64,000 nucleotides of DNA from Phycisphaerae bacterium (GCA_028285035.1 JANQQF010000084.1:62001-126000), one strand, 5' to 3'. Positions 50,969 to 60,730 are shown, numbered from the stretch's first letter. Notes: generated by a model not told the origin, from the letters alone. Translations and numbers: made by a program.

Positions 50969-53074
50969 ATGCCATCTCAAAATGCCGTACGCATCGCCGT
51001 CGATATTGGCGGCACATTTACAGATGTTGCTTTGGAAATTAGCGGAGGAGCCGAGCCACATTTTATTACGGCCAAAACACCAACCACCCCACTCGATCCC
51101 GTGCTTGGGGCGATGACTGGTGTCCGGCTCGCTTTGGAGAAAGCGCAAGTTACCCCGTATGAGGTCAAGACCTTTATTCACGGGACAACCCTAGCGACCA
51201 ATGCATTGATTGAAAAGAAAGGAGCCCAGGTTGGTGTTATCACCACACAAGGCTTCCGAGATATTCTCGAAATCGCCTATGAGCGGCGTTACAACCAGTA
51301 TGATGTCTTCCTCGACAAGCCTGATATGCTGGTGCCTCGTGAGCGCTGCTTTACCGTGAAAGAGCGAATGACATCTTCGGGCGACATTCACATTCCCTTT
51401 GATGAATCCAGCTTGGAGGCCATTCTCCCCGAAATCGATGTGGCTGAAGTCACCAGCTTGGCGGTTTGTTTACTTCATTCTTACGCCAATCCAACCCACG
51501 AGCAGCAGCTAGCTGAACTTCTCAAAGCAAAGCGCCCCAATTTGTCCATCAGTCTCTCTTCCGAGGTCAGCCCGGAAGCTCGCGAATATGATCGGCTTTG
51601 TACCACGGTCGCCAACGCCTACATTCGCCCCTTGATGGAAACCTATCTCCACAAATTGGCCAATGCCCTCACCCAGGAAGGCATCACTTGCCCCATTTTT
51701 ATTATGACCTCCAGTGGCGGAATGACCACCTTGGAGACAGCGGGACGGTTTCCCATTCGCCTTGTCGAGTCAGGGCCATCGGGGGGAGCAATTCTTGCTG
51801 CTCAGGTGGCCGAGTCGCTCAGCTTGGACAAAGTCATTTCTTTTGATATGGGTGGCACCACCGCTAAGATCTGTTTAATCGATGAAGGGCAGCCACAGAC
51901 AACCCGCAACTTTGAAATCGCTCGGGCTGAGCGTTTTATGAAAGGCAGCGGTCTGCCTGTTCGCATTCCTGTGATCGAAATGATCGAAATTGGTGCAGGT
52001 GGTGGCTCAATCGCTCGGCTTGATCGTCTCAATCGCTTAACTGTCGGCCCCGATAGTGCAGGCTCGGAGCCGGGTCCAGCCGGATTTGGCCGGGGTGGCA
52101 CAGAGCCGACGGTGACCGATAGCGACATTCTGCTCGGGCATATCGAACTGGCCTCTTTTGCCGAAGGTCGGCTCCAAATTGAGCCTGACCGTTCTGAAGT
52201 GGCAGTCACTGAGGCTATTGGGCAAGGCTTGGGAATGAGCAAGAAGAACGCAGCCTTTGCCATCGCCCAAGTGGTTGATGAAACGATGGCCAGCGCTGGT
52301 CGGATTCACGCGGTCGAGCGGGGGCGAGAATTAGCCTCACGTACGATGATTGCCTTCGGCGGCAATGGGCCACTCCACGCGGGACGAGTTGCCAACAGAA
52401 TGGGGGTTTCTCGGATTGTCATTCCCAATGATCCCGGTGTGGGATCTGCAGTTGGGTTTCTCTTTGCTCCCGTCTCCTACGAAATTGTGCGCAGCGCCTA
52501 CACAATGCTTGAGACCTTTGACTTTGATACGGTCAATCGGTTGCTGAAACAAATGCAGGAAGAAGCCTTAAGCATCGTTAAGCCAGGCGCATTTGATACG
52601 CCACTCATTGAGACCCGCACGGCCTACATGCGCTACAAAGGGCAAGGGCACGAAATCGAGGTGGCCATTCCTAATCGTGATCTTGAGCCAGCCGATTTGC
52701 CGCTCCTGCGTAAAGCTTATGACACCGAATATCGCGCCCAATTTCATCGCTCGGTGCCCACCTTTAGCATCGAAATTATGAATTGGTCATTGACCATTTC
52801 CACCCAACAACCTAAGCACTCACGTCAGGTAAACACAACAACTCAGCAAAATTCTCCAACACCTGAGAAAACGCAATCTGTCTACTTTGGCCCAGAAAAA
52901 GGTCATATGGAGTGCCCAATTTTTTATCGAGCAGCCTTGACCCCCGGCGACCGCATCACCGGACCAGCCTTGATTGTCGAGGCGCAGACCACAACCCTAC
53001 AGCCGCCTCACTTTGACTCGTATGTTGATGCCCAAGGTAATATCATTCTTGAGCACCGAAAGAGGGATGCATAA
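50969..53074 (+). CDS. hyuA: Hydantoinase/oxoprolinase subunit A (HyuA family)
   Basis: 701 residues. ATP-grasping acetate/sugar kinase-like fold: VDIGGTFTDVALE at the start, FIHGTTLATNALIEKKGA, a central FDMGGTTAKICLI and MIEIGAGGGSIA, and IAFGGNGPLHA. The C-terminal domain resumes after a Gln/Thr-rich linker (about 612-640). With HyuB it should perform ATP-dependent opening of a hydantoin, 5-oxoproline or a related lactam, or carboxylation as in acetone carboxylase relatives. The start has CAGGAG rather far upstream (15 bases). One base separates its stop from the HyuB start. Confidence 0.92.
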   Translation: MPSQNAVRIAVDIGGTFTDVALEISGGAEPHFITAKTPTTPLDPVLGAMTGVRLALEKAQVTPYEVKTFIHGTTLATNALIEKKGAQVGVITTQGFRDILEIAYERRYNQYDVFLDKPDMLVPRERCFTVKERMTSSGDIHIPFDESSLEAILPEIDVAEVTSLAVCLLHSYANPTHEQQLAELLKAKRPNLSISLSSEVSPEAREYDRLCTTVANAYIRPLMETYLHKLANALTQEGITCPIFIMTSSGGMTTLETAGRFPIRLVESGPSGGAILAAQVAESLSLDKVISFDMGGTTAKICLIDEGQPQTTRNFEIARAERFMKGSGLPVRIPVIEMIEIGAGGGSIARLDRLNRLTVGPDSAGSEPGPAGFGRGGTEPTVTDSDILLGHIELASFAEGRLQIEPDRSEVAVTEAIGQGLGMSKKNAAFAIAQVVDETMASAGRIHAVERGRELASRTMIAFGGNGPLHAGRVANRMGVSRIVIPNDPGVGSAVGFLFAPVSYEIVRSAYTMLETFDFDTVNRLLKQMQEEALSIVKPGAFDTPLIETRTAYMRYKGQGHEIEVAIPNRDLEPADLPLLRKAYDTEYRAQFHRSVPTFSIEIMNWSLTISTQQPKHSRQVNTTTQQNSPTPEKTQSVYFGPEKGHMECPIFYRAALTPGDRITGPALIVEAQTTTLQPPHFDSYVDAQGNIILEHRKRDA

Positions 53075-53075
53075 C

Positions 53076-54728
53076 ATGACCCAATCCATCGATCTACAGA
53101 TTATGTGGAACCGACTTTTGGCCCTAGTTGAAGAACAAGGGCAAGTCCTCATTCGTACTGCTTTTAGCCCCATCGTTCGGGAGTGTGGCGATATTTCAGC
53201 AGGTATTTTTGATGTCCAGGGCCGAATGTTGGCCCAAGCCGTGACGGGTACGCCAGGACACATCAACACGATGGCCGAAGCCGTCAAATATATGATTAAC
53301 ATTTTTCCCGTGGAACACATGCAACCAGGCGATGTTTATATGACTAATGATCCCTGGCTTGCTTCCGGTCATCTCAACGACTTTCTCTTGGTTCAGCCCG
53401 TCTTCAAAGATGGTACCGTCGTCGGCTTTACCTCCTGTACCTCTCATTTGATTGACCTCGGCGGGCGTGGAATGGGACCGGAGGGCAGTGACATTTATGA
53501 TGAAGGCCTATTCATTCCCCCCTGCAAGTTAGTCGATGGGGGCGAAATCAATCAGTTGCTGCTGGAGATGATCAAAGCCAATTCTAGAGAACCAATCCAA
53601 AATGAAGGGGATACCTACGCCTTGATCGCCTGCTGCGAGGTTGGGTGTCGTCGACTGTTGGAGATGATGGCTGATTTCAATATTGACAGCCTCGATGAGT
53701 TAGCGACGTACATTATCGACACCTCCTATCAAGGAACAATCGATACGATTGCTGAAATTCCCAATGGGGTTTACAACCAAACCTTGATGATTGATGGTTA
53801 CGATTTTGAAATCAAGCTCCAAGCCAGTCTAACCATTTCCGACGATGAAATGGTCTTAGATTTCACGGGCACGTCACCGTGCTCAAAATATGGTATCAAC
53901 GTGCCCCTCAACTACGCCACCGCCTATGCCGTTTTTGGCATTCGCTGTTTGGTGGCCTCCGATATTCCTAATAACGCTGGATCATTGGCCCCGTTTCGTG
54001 TGGTGGCTCCCGAAGGATGTATTGTCAATGCCCAGCATCCGGCCCCCGTAGCTATGCGCCATACCATCGGCCAACTGATGCCTGACATTGTCTTTGGTTG
54101 TCTGCATCAGGCAATACCGGGGCAGGTTCCGGCTGAAGGGGCTTCTTGCATGTACGACTTGCCTATGCGAAACGTCGTTATTCTGGATAAAAATGCAAAC
54201 ATCACCCATTTCGCCACCGAATTGACCCATAATGGCGGCACGGGGGCCAGACCGACCAAGGATGGTCTCTCAGCCACGGCCTACCCTAGTGGCGTGTGGG
54301 GATCGCAAGTTGAGATTACTGAGGCGACAACACCCTTAATCATTTATCGCCGCGAGCTAAGACCTGACTCCGGCGGACCGGGACAATTTCGAGGGGGGCT
54401 TGGTCAAATTCTAGAAATCGAGTCGGGGGAAAATGCACCATTTATGTTGTTCCTCTCGGTTGAGCGGATGACCTACCCCGCGCAGGGATTTGCTGGGGGC
54501 CTATCGGGGGCGCCGGGGCACATCGCCTATCAGAGCGGCCAGCGCATTCCTGGCAAGGGTGAATTTGAGATTCCGGCTGGAGAGCGCTTGATTTTCCAGA
54601 CACCCGGCGGCGGCGGCTATGGTGATCCTAAATCGCGGGATCGCGAAGCGGTCATCACTGATGTGCGGCGGGGACTGGTTTCGGTGGAGGCGGCGCAGAC
54701 AATTTATGGGGTAACTGTAGATGACTAA
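53076..54728 (+). CDS. hyuB: Hydantoinase/oxoprolinase subunit B (HyuB family)
   Basis: 550 residues from ATG 53076, preceded by AGAGGG; the frame is open further upstream inside the HyuA gene but that part is not family-like. Conserved segments include DLQIMWNRLLALVEEQGQVL, FSPIVRECGDISAGIFD, HINTMAEAVKYMI, GDVYMTNDPWLASGHLND and RGGLGQILEIESG, ending with TPGGGGYGDP. It is the partner of HyuA; the conserved His and Asp of the middle region bind metal in relatives. The stop overlaps the next gene by 8 bases, indicating coupling. Confidence 0.93.
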   Translation: MTQSIDLQIMWNRLLALVEEQGQVLIRTAFSPIVRECGDISAGIFDVQGRMLAQAVTGTPGHINTMAEAVKYMINIFPVEHMQPGDVYMTNDPWLASGHLNDFLLVQPVFKDGTVVGFTSCTSHLIDLGGRGMGPEGSDIYDEGLFIPPCKLVDGGEINQLLLEMIKANSREPIQNEGDTYALIACCEVGCRRLLEMMADFNIDSLDELATYIIDTSYQGTIDTIAEIPNGVYNQTLMIDGYDFEIKLQASLTISDDEMVLDFTGTSPCSKYGINVPLNYATAYAVFGIRCLVASDIPNNAGSLAPFRVVAPEGCIVNAQHPAPVAMRHTIGQLMPDIVFGCLHQAIPGQVPAEGASCMYDLPMRNVVILDKNANITHFATELTHNGGTGARPTKDGLSATAYPSGVWGSQVEITEATTPLIIYRRELRPDSGGPGQFRGGLGQILEIESGENAPFMLFLSVERMTYPAQGFAGGLSGAPGHIAYQSGQRIPGKGEFEIPAGERLIFQTPGGGGYGDPKSRDREAVITDVRRGLVSVEAAQTIYGVTVDD

Positions 54729-55815
54729 TCACGATGCCGCTCTACCAGTTCGCCAACATATCTTAGGCTTAAAACCCTATGCCTTGCCGGACAATTCAGG
54801 CCCAGCAGGCAAATCGCTGTTGCAACTTTCCCAAAACGAGAGCTTCTTTGGTGTTTCTCCTAGGGTGACAGAAGCTATCAATCAAGCCAGCAATGACCTT
54901 TTCCTCTATCCTGATCCTGATACAATCGCCCTACGCTCGGCCATTGCTGACGTCTATCAGCTTGATGCTGACAAAATTTTATGCGGGGGCGGTTCAATCT
55001 CGCTGATTGGCTCATTAGCAACCGTTTTTTGCGAGCCAGACAGCTCCGTTGTTACCAGCGAATACAGCTACTTATACTTTCGCACGGCTGTAAAATTGGC
55101 GGCGGGGAATATTCTCATTGCCGATGAGCCAAACTTCACTGTTGATATTGAAGCAATTTTGGCGACCATCCGCCCAGATACGCGCCTTGTCTTCATCGCT
55201 AACCCTGGAAATCCGACGGGCACGGTCATTCCCAATCACACCATTCGCAATCTGCGTAGCCGCCTGCCCGCAAATATTCTGTTGATTGTAGATGAGGCGT
55301 ATGGTGAATATATGACGGATACCAGTGAAGCCCCACTCTTTGATTTGGTCAATCAGGGAAGCACAGTAATTTTACGAACGTTTTCCAAAATCTATGGCTT
55401 GGCGGGACTGCGGGTTGGTTGGGGCTACTTTCCGCCCACTGTAATCGACTATATTCGTCGCATCCAACTGCCCAATACCGTCTCAAGCTTGGCTAGTGTT
55501 GCCGCGATTGCTGCTGTGCAGGATCAAGCCTACATTCAAATCGTGCGTGATACCATCACCGACGTTCGCGATCAATTTACAACCAGCTTACAAGCCTTAG
55601 GCATCACGGTTATACCAAGCCAAACAAACTTTGTCCTATGTCAATTTATCTCAGTTGACGAAGCACAAGATGCCTTCACCTTCTTGAAAAGTGAAGGTAT
55701 CATCGTTCGCCCAGTTGGCGGCTATGGTTTGCCTGACTGTTTACGCATCACTTTGGCCCCTGCCCCACAGATGGAACGCGTGGAGCAGGCATTTCGGGCT
55801 TGGGCGAAGTCGTAA
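54721..55815 (+). CDS. PLP-dependent aminotransferase, histidinol-phosphate aminotransferase-like
   Basis: 364 residues, class I/II fold. Features: LSQNESFFGVSPRVTEAI, GGGSISLIGSLATVF, FIANPGNPTGTVIPN, LLIVDEAYGEYM and RTFSKIYGLAGLRVGWG with the PLP-binding Lys. It resembles HisC, but HisC-like paralogues act on many amino acids; the neighbours (HyuA, HyuB, a racemase-like protein) argue for transamination of an amino acid released by the hydantoinase. It overlaps hyuB by 8 bases. Confidence 0.9.
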   Translation: MTNHDAALPVRQHILGLKPYALPDNSGPAGKSLLQLSQNESFFGVSPRVTEAINQASNDLFLYPDPDTIALRSAIADVYQLDADKILCGGGSISLIGSLATVFCEPDSSVVTSEYSYLYFRTAVKLAAGNILIADEPNFTVDIEAILATIRPDTRLVFIANPGNPTGTVIPNHTIRNLRSRLPANILLIVDEAYGEYMTDTSEAPLFDLVNQGSTVILRTFSKIYGLAGLRVGWGYFPPTVIDYIRRIQLPNTVSSLASVAAIAAVQDQAYIQIVRDTITDVRDQFTTSLQALGITVIPSQTNFVLCQFISVDEAQDAFTFLKSEGIIVRPVGGYGLPDCLRITLAPAPQMERVEQAFRAWAKS

Positions 55816-55833
55816 CAAATCAAATTCAAAGGT

Positions 55834-55898
55834 CCACAGATAAACACAGGTTTTCACAGATTCTTTACAAAGTTTTTTCTATTTGTGTCTATCTGTGG
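55834..55898. repeat. Inverted repeat of CACAGATA-type words
   Basis: CCACAGATAAACACA (55834-55848) and TGTGTCTATCTGTGG (55884-55898) match at 14 of 15 positions; the flanks repeat TTTTCACAGATT and TTATCTGTGAA. It fills most of the 121-base gap between the aminotransferase and racemase-like genes. Confidence 0.8.
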
Positions 55899-55939
55899 TT
55901 ATCTGTGAATAAATGATCTAGAGTTTTGCGGAGGATATG

Positions 55940-56713
55940 ATGATTAGTGAACCAAAACGACACCTGAAAGCATTGAGTGACTCACGGGGGCGAGCTCGGT
56001 TGGGGATTGTGGTGCCTTTTTCAAATACGAATCTCGAACCCGACATGACAATGTTGCGTCCCAAAGGTGTCTCGCTGCACTTTGCCCGGGCAGGTGGTTA
56101 CGATTTGGATGCCGTGCCCGACTCTAACCAAATGCGGCAATTCGCTTTAGCCTCCTTGACCGAGATCATCGAGTCGCTCAATGCCGCTCGTCCCCACATG
56201 GTCTTGTATGGCTGCACCTCGGCTACTTTGGCGCACGGTCCGATCTTTGATCGAGAATTTGTCAATCAAATTAGCGCGATGACCAACACCCCAGCCTTTA
56301 CGGCGGCTGGTGCCTTGATAATGGCCTTGGCAGACTTGGGTGTAAAACGACTGGCGTTTTCATCGCCATATGTAGCCCAGCTAAATCAAGAAGCGATTGA
56401 TTTTCTCAATGCAAGTGGCTTTCAGGTGGTATCCCGCGCTGACGTTGGCGAAGATTTGGGCAATTATGGGCAAGGGGAGTTGGCTCCAGAGCGGGTGTAC
56501 GAGCTTGGTCTGGCTGCTGACAGCCCAGAGGCCGAGGCCTTGGTGCTCTCTTGCACGGATATGCGAGCTGTAGAAGTTATTGAGGTTTTGGAGCAGGATT
56601 TGGGCAAGCCTGTGGTCACCAGCAATCAGGCTTTGATGTATGCCTCCGTCAAGGCCTTGGGGTTGGAACGTGAGGATTTTGTGAGTAAGGGGCGATTGTT
56701 TGAGACGCTTTGA
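55940..56713 (+). CDS. Asp/Glu racemase superfamily protein, maleate isomerase/arylmalonate decarboxylase-like
   Basis: 257 residues from the second of two adjacent ATGs (55937 and 55940); GGAGG at 55930-55934 favours the second. Two Cys sit at the superfamily catalytic positions: YGCTSATLAHG and VLSCTDMRAVEVI. The N-terminal LGIVVPFSNTNLEPDM is typical of maleate cis-trans isomerases. Hydantoin racemase belongs to the same superfamily, so a racemase or isomerase step in the hydantoinase-type pathway is a reasonable guess. Confidence 0.87.
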   Translation: MISEPKRHLKALSDSRGRARLGIVVPFSNTNLEPDMTMLRPKGVSLHFARAGGYDLDAVPDSNQMRQFALASLTEIIESLNAARPHMVLYGCTSATLAHGPIFDREFVNQISAMTNTPAFTAAGALIMALADLGVKRLAFSSPYVAQLNQEAIDFLNASGFQVVSRADVGEDLGNYGQGELAPERVYELGLAADSPEAEALVLSCTDMRAVEVIEVLEQDLGKPVVTSNQALMYASVKALGLEREDFVSKGRLFETL

Positions 56714-56720
56714 GTAGCAA

Positions 56721-56763
56721 GTAGATTGAAATCTACTAGGGAGTCAAACAGGCTTGAAACCTG
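56721..56763. repeat. Dispersed two-hairpin repeat, copy 2
   Basis: GTAGATTGAAATCTAC (56721-56736) and AGGCTTGAAACCT (56750-56762 approx.) repeat, in opposite orientation, the element at 24085-24129. Confidence 0.75.
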
Positions 56764-56799
56764 TTTCTATATTTAGCACACTGCACACAGGGGGAACTA

Positions 56800-59700
56800 A
56801 TGTCTACCCAACAAAGAATTGCCGAACTGAACCAGCAAATTGAGCAGCTTTATCAACAAAGCCAATACGAGCAAGCCATTCCACCCGCTAAAGAGGTAGT
56901 GAGCTTGATCAAGCAATTGGCCGGGGATACCCATCCAGCATACGCCGCTGGACTGGCGCAATTAGCGAAGATATCCCATGCGGCAGGACAGGATGACCAA
57001 GCCCGAGTGTTATTGCTGAGTGCGCGGCAACTCAAACAAAATACGCTGGGCGAAAATCATCTAGAAGTCGCTGAGATTGGACATTTGTTAGGCTTGGTCT
57101 TTCTCTCGCTTGGTGATCTTCCTGATGCCGCAAAAGCTCTAACGCACGCCCTAGACATTCGAAAAAATGCCCTACTTGCAGATGATCCTCGCCTCGCCGA
57201 GAGTTTGGATGCACAAGCTAGACTTTATTTACGACAAGGCCTCTATAAAGAGGCTGAGCCACTTTTCAAGCAAGCTCAAACGAGCCACGAGCAACACTTT
57301 GGGCCAGACTCAGCCGAAAACGCGACCAGTCTGCACAATAAGGCAATGTTCGAACGGATTACGGGTGATTACGGCAAAGCAAAAAAATTAGCCGAGACGG
57401 CGCTCAAAATTAGACGAGCCGTTTACCAAAACGGCAACACCGCCATCGCCGAAACGCTCGACCAGCTAGGCGAAATCCATCAGGCAATGGGGGATTATCA
57501 GACGGCTGAAACTAACTATACTGAGGCCCTCAATCTGTTTGAACAGCGGGTTGGCAAGCAACATCGAGACTATACCGAAACCTTAACACATCAAGCGATC
57601 TTCTATCAAACGATTGGTCGTTATGAGGACGCCGAGCAACATCTCACGCAAATTGTTGGGGGATATCGCCAACAAATAGGCAAGGAACATCCCAAGTACA
57701 TCGCAGCTGTCCGACAACTGGGCACGCTCTATCGGGAGATGGGCCGATATGACGAGGCCCGTAGTCTGTTGTTGGATATTCAGCAAGTCCAACAAAAATT
57801 AGGGCAACAAAATCACCCTAATTTTGCCACAACTTTAGATGGACTGGCCCTGACCTTTCAAGCATTGGGCACATTTCATCACGCCCAATCACGCTTTGAG
57901 CAAGCGCTTGAAATTCGGCAAGATCAATTTGGTAGCGATCACGTTGAAACCGCAACCAGTCTTGATCACTTGGCCCAATTTTTCCTAACAACTGGCCATT
58001 ACGATGAAGCCCGCAGTCGATATGAAACAGCGCTACACGTTAAGCAAAACAACCTCAACCCAAACCATCCGGCAATTGCTGATAGTTTGCACAATTTAGC
58101 TGAGTTATTCTTCCTGATTGGGGATGATACCCAAGCTCAAAGCCGTTTTGAAGAAGCCCTAGTGATCAAAGAAACTGCGTTGGTTGAAATGCACCCTTCG
58201 CTGGCCCACACCCAACATAAAGTGGCGAACTTGTACACTGAACTTAAACAATTCGAGAAGGCTGAAGCCAATTATCAAAAGGCTATCGAAATTCGCCGAG
58301 CCGTATTGGGTGAAGATCACCCGCTTTTGGTGCAAACCCTGAGCGATTTTTCGGCCCTACGACAACAGCAGGGGCAATATGAACAGGCTAGAGAACTGGC
58401 CATTGAGGCACTGCAAATCAACGAAAAATCACTCAGCCGGGAACACCCCGATTTTGTGCGAAGCATCCATAATTTAGCAACGATTTATCACGCTGAAGGC
58501 AACTATGATGAGGCCCGTCCCCTTTATTTGCGGGCGCTTGATTTGGGCCGAAAAAATTTAGGGGCACAACATCCTGATGTGGCCCAGATCTTGAATGATT
58601 GGGCGGGGCTACGCATTGCTTTAGGACAAACTGATCAGGCATTGGATCACATGCAAGAAGCGGCGGGCATTGATAATCAAATGATCGGCCAAGTTTTTTC
58701 CATCGGCTCCGAACGGCAACGTATGGCCTATGTTCGTCGTTTGACCGAAGCTTACAATCGATATCTTTCACTCATCAGCCAAGGCTTAGCTGGCTCACCT
58801 GAGGCAACACAAGCAGGTGCTAATCTGGTTATACAGCGCAAGGCCCTTGGCATTGAAGCCCTCGCTGTACAACGAGATGCTATCTTGAGTAAACAAGCCC
58901 CTGAATTGCAAGAACAACTCGCAAACCTCCGTCAGCTACAGTCTCAAATTGCTCATAGCACTTTGAGCGGGCCTGATGCTAACGAGCCTGTCGATGTGTA
59001 TCAAACCCGTCTAAACAATTGGGAGGCCGAAAAAGAGCAGTTGGAAGCCCAGTTGGCTGATCGTATTCCGGAGATGAATTTAGCCAAACAGTTGCAAACA
59101 GCCGACTGTTCAACAGTGAGCAGCCTATTGCCCGAAAATTCGTTGTTATTGGAATTTGTTCGTTTTACCCCCTTTGATTTCAATGTTATTCCCGCCCAAG
59201 GCCAAGATGGATGGCAACCTGCCCGCTATCTACTCTTTGTTTTGCCCGCCAAACAACCTGACGATACACAGATGATTGACTTAGGTGAAGCAGAAACTGT
59301 TGAAAAGCTGATTACTTCTTTCCGAGAAACCATCACGGGAGAAAGCGAGAAACGGGGTGTAGAAGCAACGCGGCTGGCTCGACGCAAGCGACGCGAAGGC
59401 GTAGCTAAGCCAAACAGTGGGGCTGACCTGGTCAAACTTCTGCTTAAGCCAATTCAGCCTATGTTGCAGCCCAACCAACATCTATATATCGCCAATGATG
59501 GTGATTTAGCCCGCTTACCGTTTGAAATTCTGCCGCTTGACGGCGAAAAGCGTCTGATTGATGAACATCCAATCAGCTATTTAAGCGTTGGCCGGGACGT
59601 GTTGCGCTTCCAAATACAACCGACAACCAAGACGAGTGAACCTCTTGTGATTGCCGATCCCGATTTTGATCTTAAGCTTGATGAAACCATATCTTCTGAT

Positions 59701-60375
59701 CCTGACGTGTCATATTATTTTGGGCGACTAGTTGGGACCCGCAAGGAAGGGGAAAAAATTGGTACACTGCTCAATGTTTCGCCTCATTTTGCCGAACAAG
59801 CCTTGGATCAAACGATCCAAAATCATCCCTCACCCAAAATTTTACACATTGCCACCCACGGCTTCTTTTTAACACCCCCAAATAAATCTGAAAAAGCCTT
59901 GCCCCGAGATCGATTGGACCGATTGGCGCAACAGAAAGATAAACCGCTTCTCCGATCAGGATTGGCTCTGGCCGGAATCAATACCTGGAATCAGGGTGAT
60001 GCTATCCCGAAAGAAGCACAAGATGGTGTTATCACTGGGGAGGACGTTTCAGGGTTGGATTTAGTGGGTACGGAATTGGTTGTATTATCCGCTTGCGAAA
60101 CTGGTTTGGGACAAGTGGAAATTGGCGAAGGTGTGTTTGGATTACGACGGGCGTTTGTTTTGGCTGGGGCCAGCACCTTGGTGATGAGCCTATGGGAGGT
60201 GCCTGACCGAGAAACTCAAATACTCATGGAAGCCTTTTACAGCAATATTCTGGCAGGCAAACCTCGCTCCGAGGCTTTACGTCAAGCGCAGCTTCAACTA
60301 AAGGAAGACCGCCCAAATCCCTTTTATTGGGGTGCGTTTATTTGTCAGGGGAATCCAAGAGAGATCAGAGATTAG
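56800..60375 (+). CDS. TPR-CHAT protease-like protein
   Basis: 1191 residues. About residues 40-640 are a long run of TPR units of the TPR_12 kind (for example HPAYAAGLAQLAKISHAAGQ, then EIRRAVLGEDHPLLVQTLS), an interaction superhelix. A helical spacer follows, then the CHAT peptidase domain (about 790-1190) with H1020 in ILHIATHGFFL and C1099 in VLSACETGLGQ, both dyad residues intact, and the usual EAFYSNILAGKPRSEALRQAQ end. CHAT proteins are caspase-like proteases often held inactive by their TPRs until a partner binds, as in separase and the type III-E CRISPR TPR-CHAT. Start ATG has AGGGGG upstream. The last four codons lie within a tandem repeat. It precedes a multi-caspase gene. Confidence 0.93.
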   Translation: MSTQQRIAELNQQIEQLYQQSQYEQAIPPAKEVVSLIKQLAGDTHPAYAAGLAQLAKISHAAGQDDQARVLLLSARQLKQNTLGENHLEVAEIGHLLGLVFLSLGDLPDAAKALTHALDIRKNALLADDPRLAESLDAQARLYLRQGLYKEAEPLFKQAQTSHEQHFGPDSAENATSLHNKAMFERITGDYGKAKKLAETALKIRRAVYQNGNTAIAETLDQLGEIHQAMGDYQTAETNYTEALNLFEQRVGKQHRDYTETLTHQAIFYQTIGRYEDAEQHLTQIVGGYRQQIGKEHPKYIAAVRQLGTLYREMGRYDEARSLLLDIQQVQQKLGQQNHPNFATTLDGLALTFQALGTFHHAQSRFEQALEIRQDQFGSDHVETATSLDHLAQFFLTTGHYDEARSRYETALHVKQNNLNPNHPAIADSLHNLAELFFLIGDDTQAQSRFEEALVIKETALVEMHPSLAHTQHKVANLYTELKQFEKAEANYQKAIEIRRAVLGEDHPLLVQTLSDFSALRQQQGQYEQARELAIEALQINEKSLSREHPDFVRSIHNLATIYHAEGNYDEARPLYLRALDLGRKNLGAQHPDVAQILNDWAGLRIALGQTDQALDHMQEAAGIDNQMIGQVFSIGSERQRMAYVRRLTEAYNRYLSLISQGLAGSPEATQAGANLVIQRKALGIEALAVQRDAILSKQAPELQEQLANLRQLQSQIAHSTLSGPDANEPVDVYQTRLNNWEAEKEQLEAQLADRIPEMNLAKQLQTADCSTVSSLLPENSLLLEFVRFTPFDFNVIPAQGQDGWQPARYLLFVLPAKQPDDTQMIDLGEAETVEKLITSFRETITGESEKRGVEATRLARRKRREGVAKPNSGADLVKLLLKPIQPMLQPNQHLYIANDGDLARLPFEILPLDGEKRLIDEHPISYLSVGRDVLRFQIQPTTKTSEPLVIADPDFDLKLDETISSDPDVSYYFGRLVGTRKEGEKIGTLLNVSPHFAEQALDQTIQNHPSPKILHIATHGFFLTPPNKSEKALPRDRLDRLAQQKDKPLLRSGLALAGINTWNQGDAIPKEAQDGVITGEDVSGLDLVGTELVVLSACETGLGQVEIGEGVFGLRRAFVLAGASTLVMSLWEVPDRETQILMEAFYSNILAGKPRSEALRQAQLQLKEDRPNPFYWGAFICQGNPREIRD

Positions 60376-60431
60376 GGATCGGAGATTAGGGATCAGAGAT
60401 TACGGATCGGAGATTACGGATCAGAGATTGG
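60363..60431. repeat. 14-bp tandem repeat, about 4.9 copies, overlapping the CHAT gene end
   Basis: Units GATC(A/G)GAGATTA(G/C)G start at 60363, 60377, 60391, 60405 and 60419 (last one partial). The first unit supplies the codons for the final residues and the TAG stop of the TPR-CHAT protein. A related GAGATT word series occurs at 3058-3092 (reverse strand) inside the mannosidase gene. Confidence 0.9.
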
Positions 60432-60730
60432 CAACTACCACGACTCCGAAACATCTAAATCTACCAAGTCCAATCTTCCGAAGTACTTGTTATTCTAAGA
60501 TTTCCATTACACTATCAACCTTAACCCCTCTGCCCCCCAAACGCCCTAATCTCATTGACTTAATGGTACTTTTGACTTATAGTTGAGAGGACTATGTTAA
60601 GTTGACAAATTTACATAGTGCCTCCTCTAACTTAGATATATCAGAATCAATAATCCCAAAATTGAACGGGATTTTCTTCGCAAACCAGAGTATTGATCAG
60701 TTAGAGCCTATACCCCAATGGAGAGACTAT
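60432..60730 (+). promoter_or_regulatory. Leader of the multi-caspase gene
   Basis: About 300 bases without an ORF that continues past a stop, except that the caspase frame itself is open from 60587. GGAGAG at 60720-60725 sits 5 bases before the ATG at 60731 and marks the start. A TTG at 60602 is an alternative that would add 43 residues. No terminator follows the CHAT gene, so read-through co-transcription is possible. Confidence 0.45.

Noticed and set aside
52974..53075. Extended N-terminus of the HyuB protein
   Set aside because: The extra 34 codons overlap the HyuA coding end and are rich in Arg/Pro without family similarity; ATG 53076 has a ribosome binding site.
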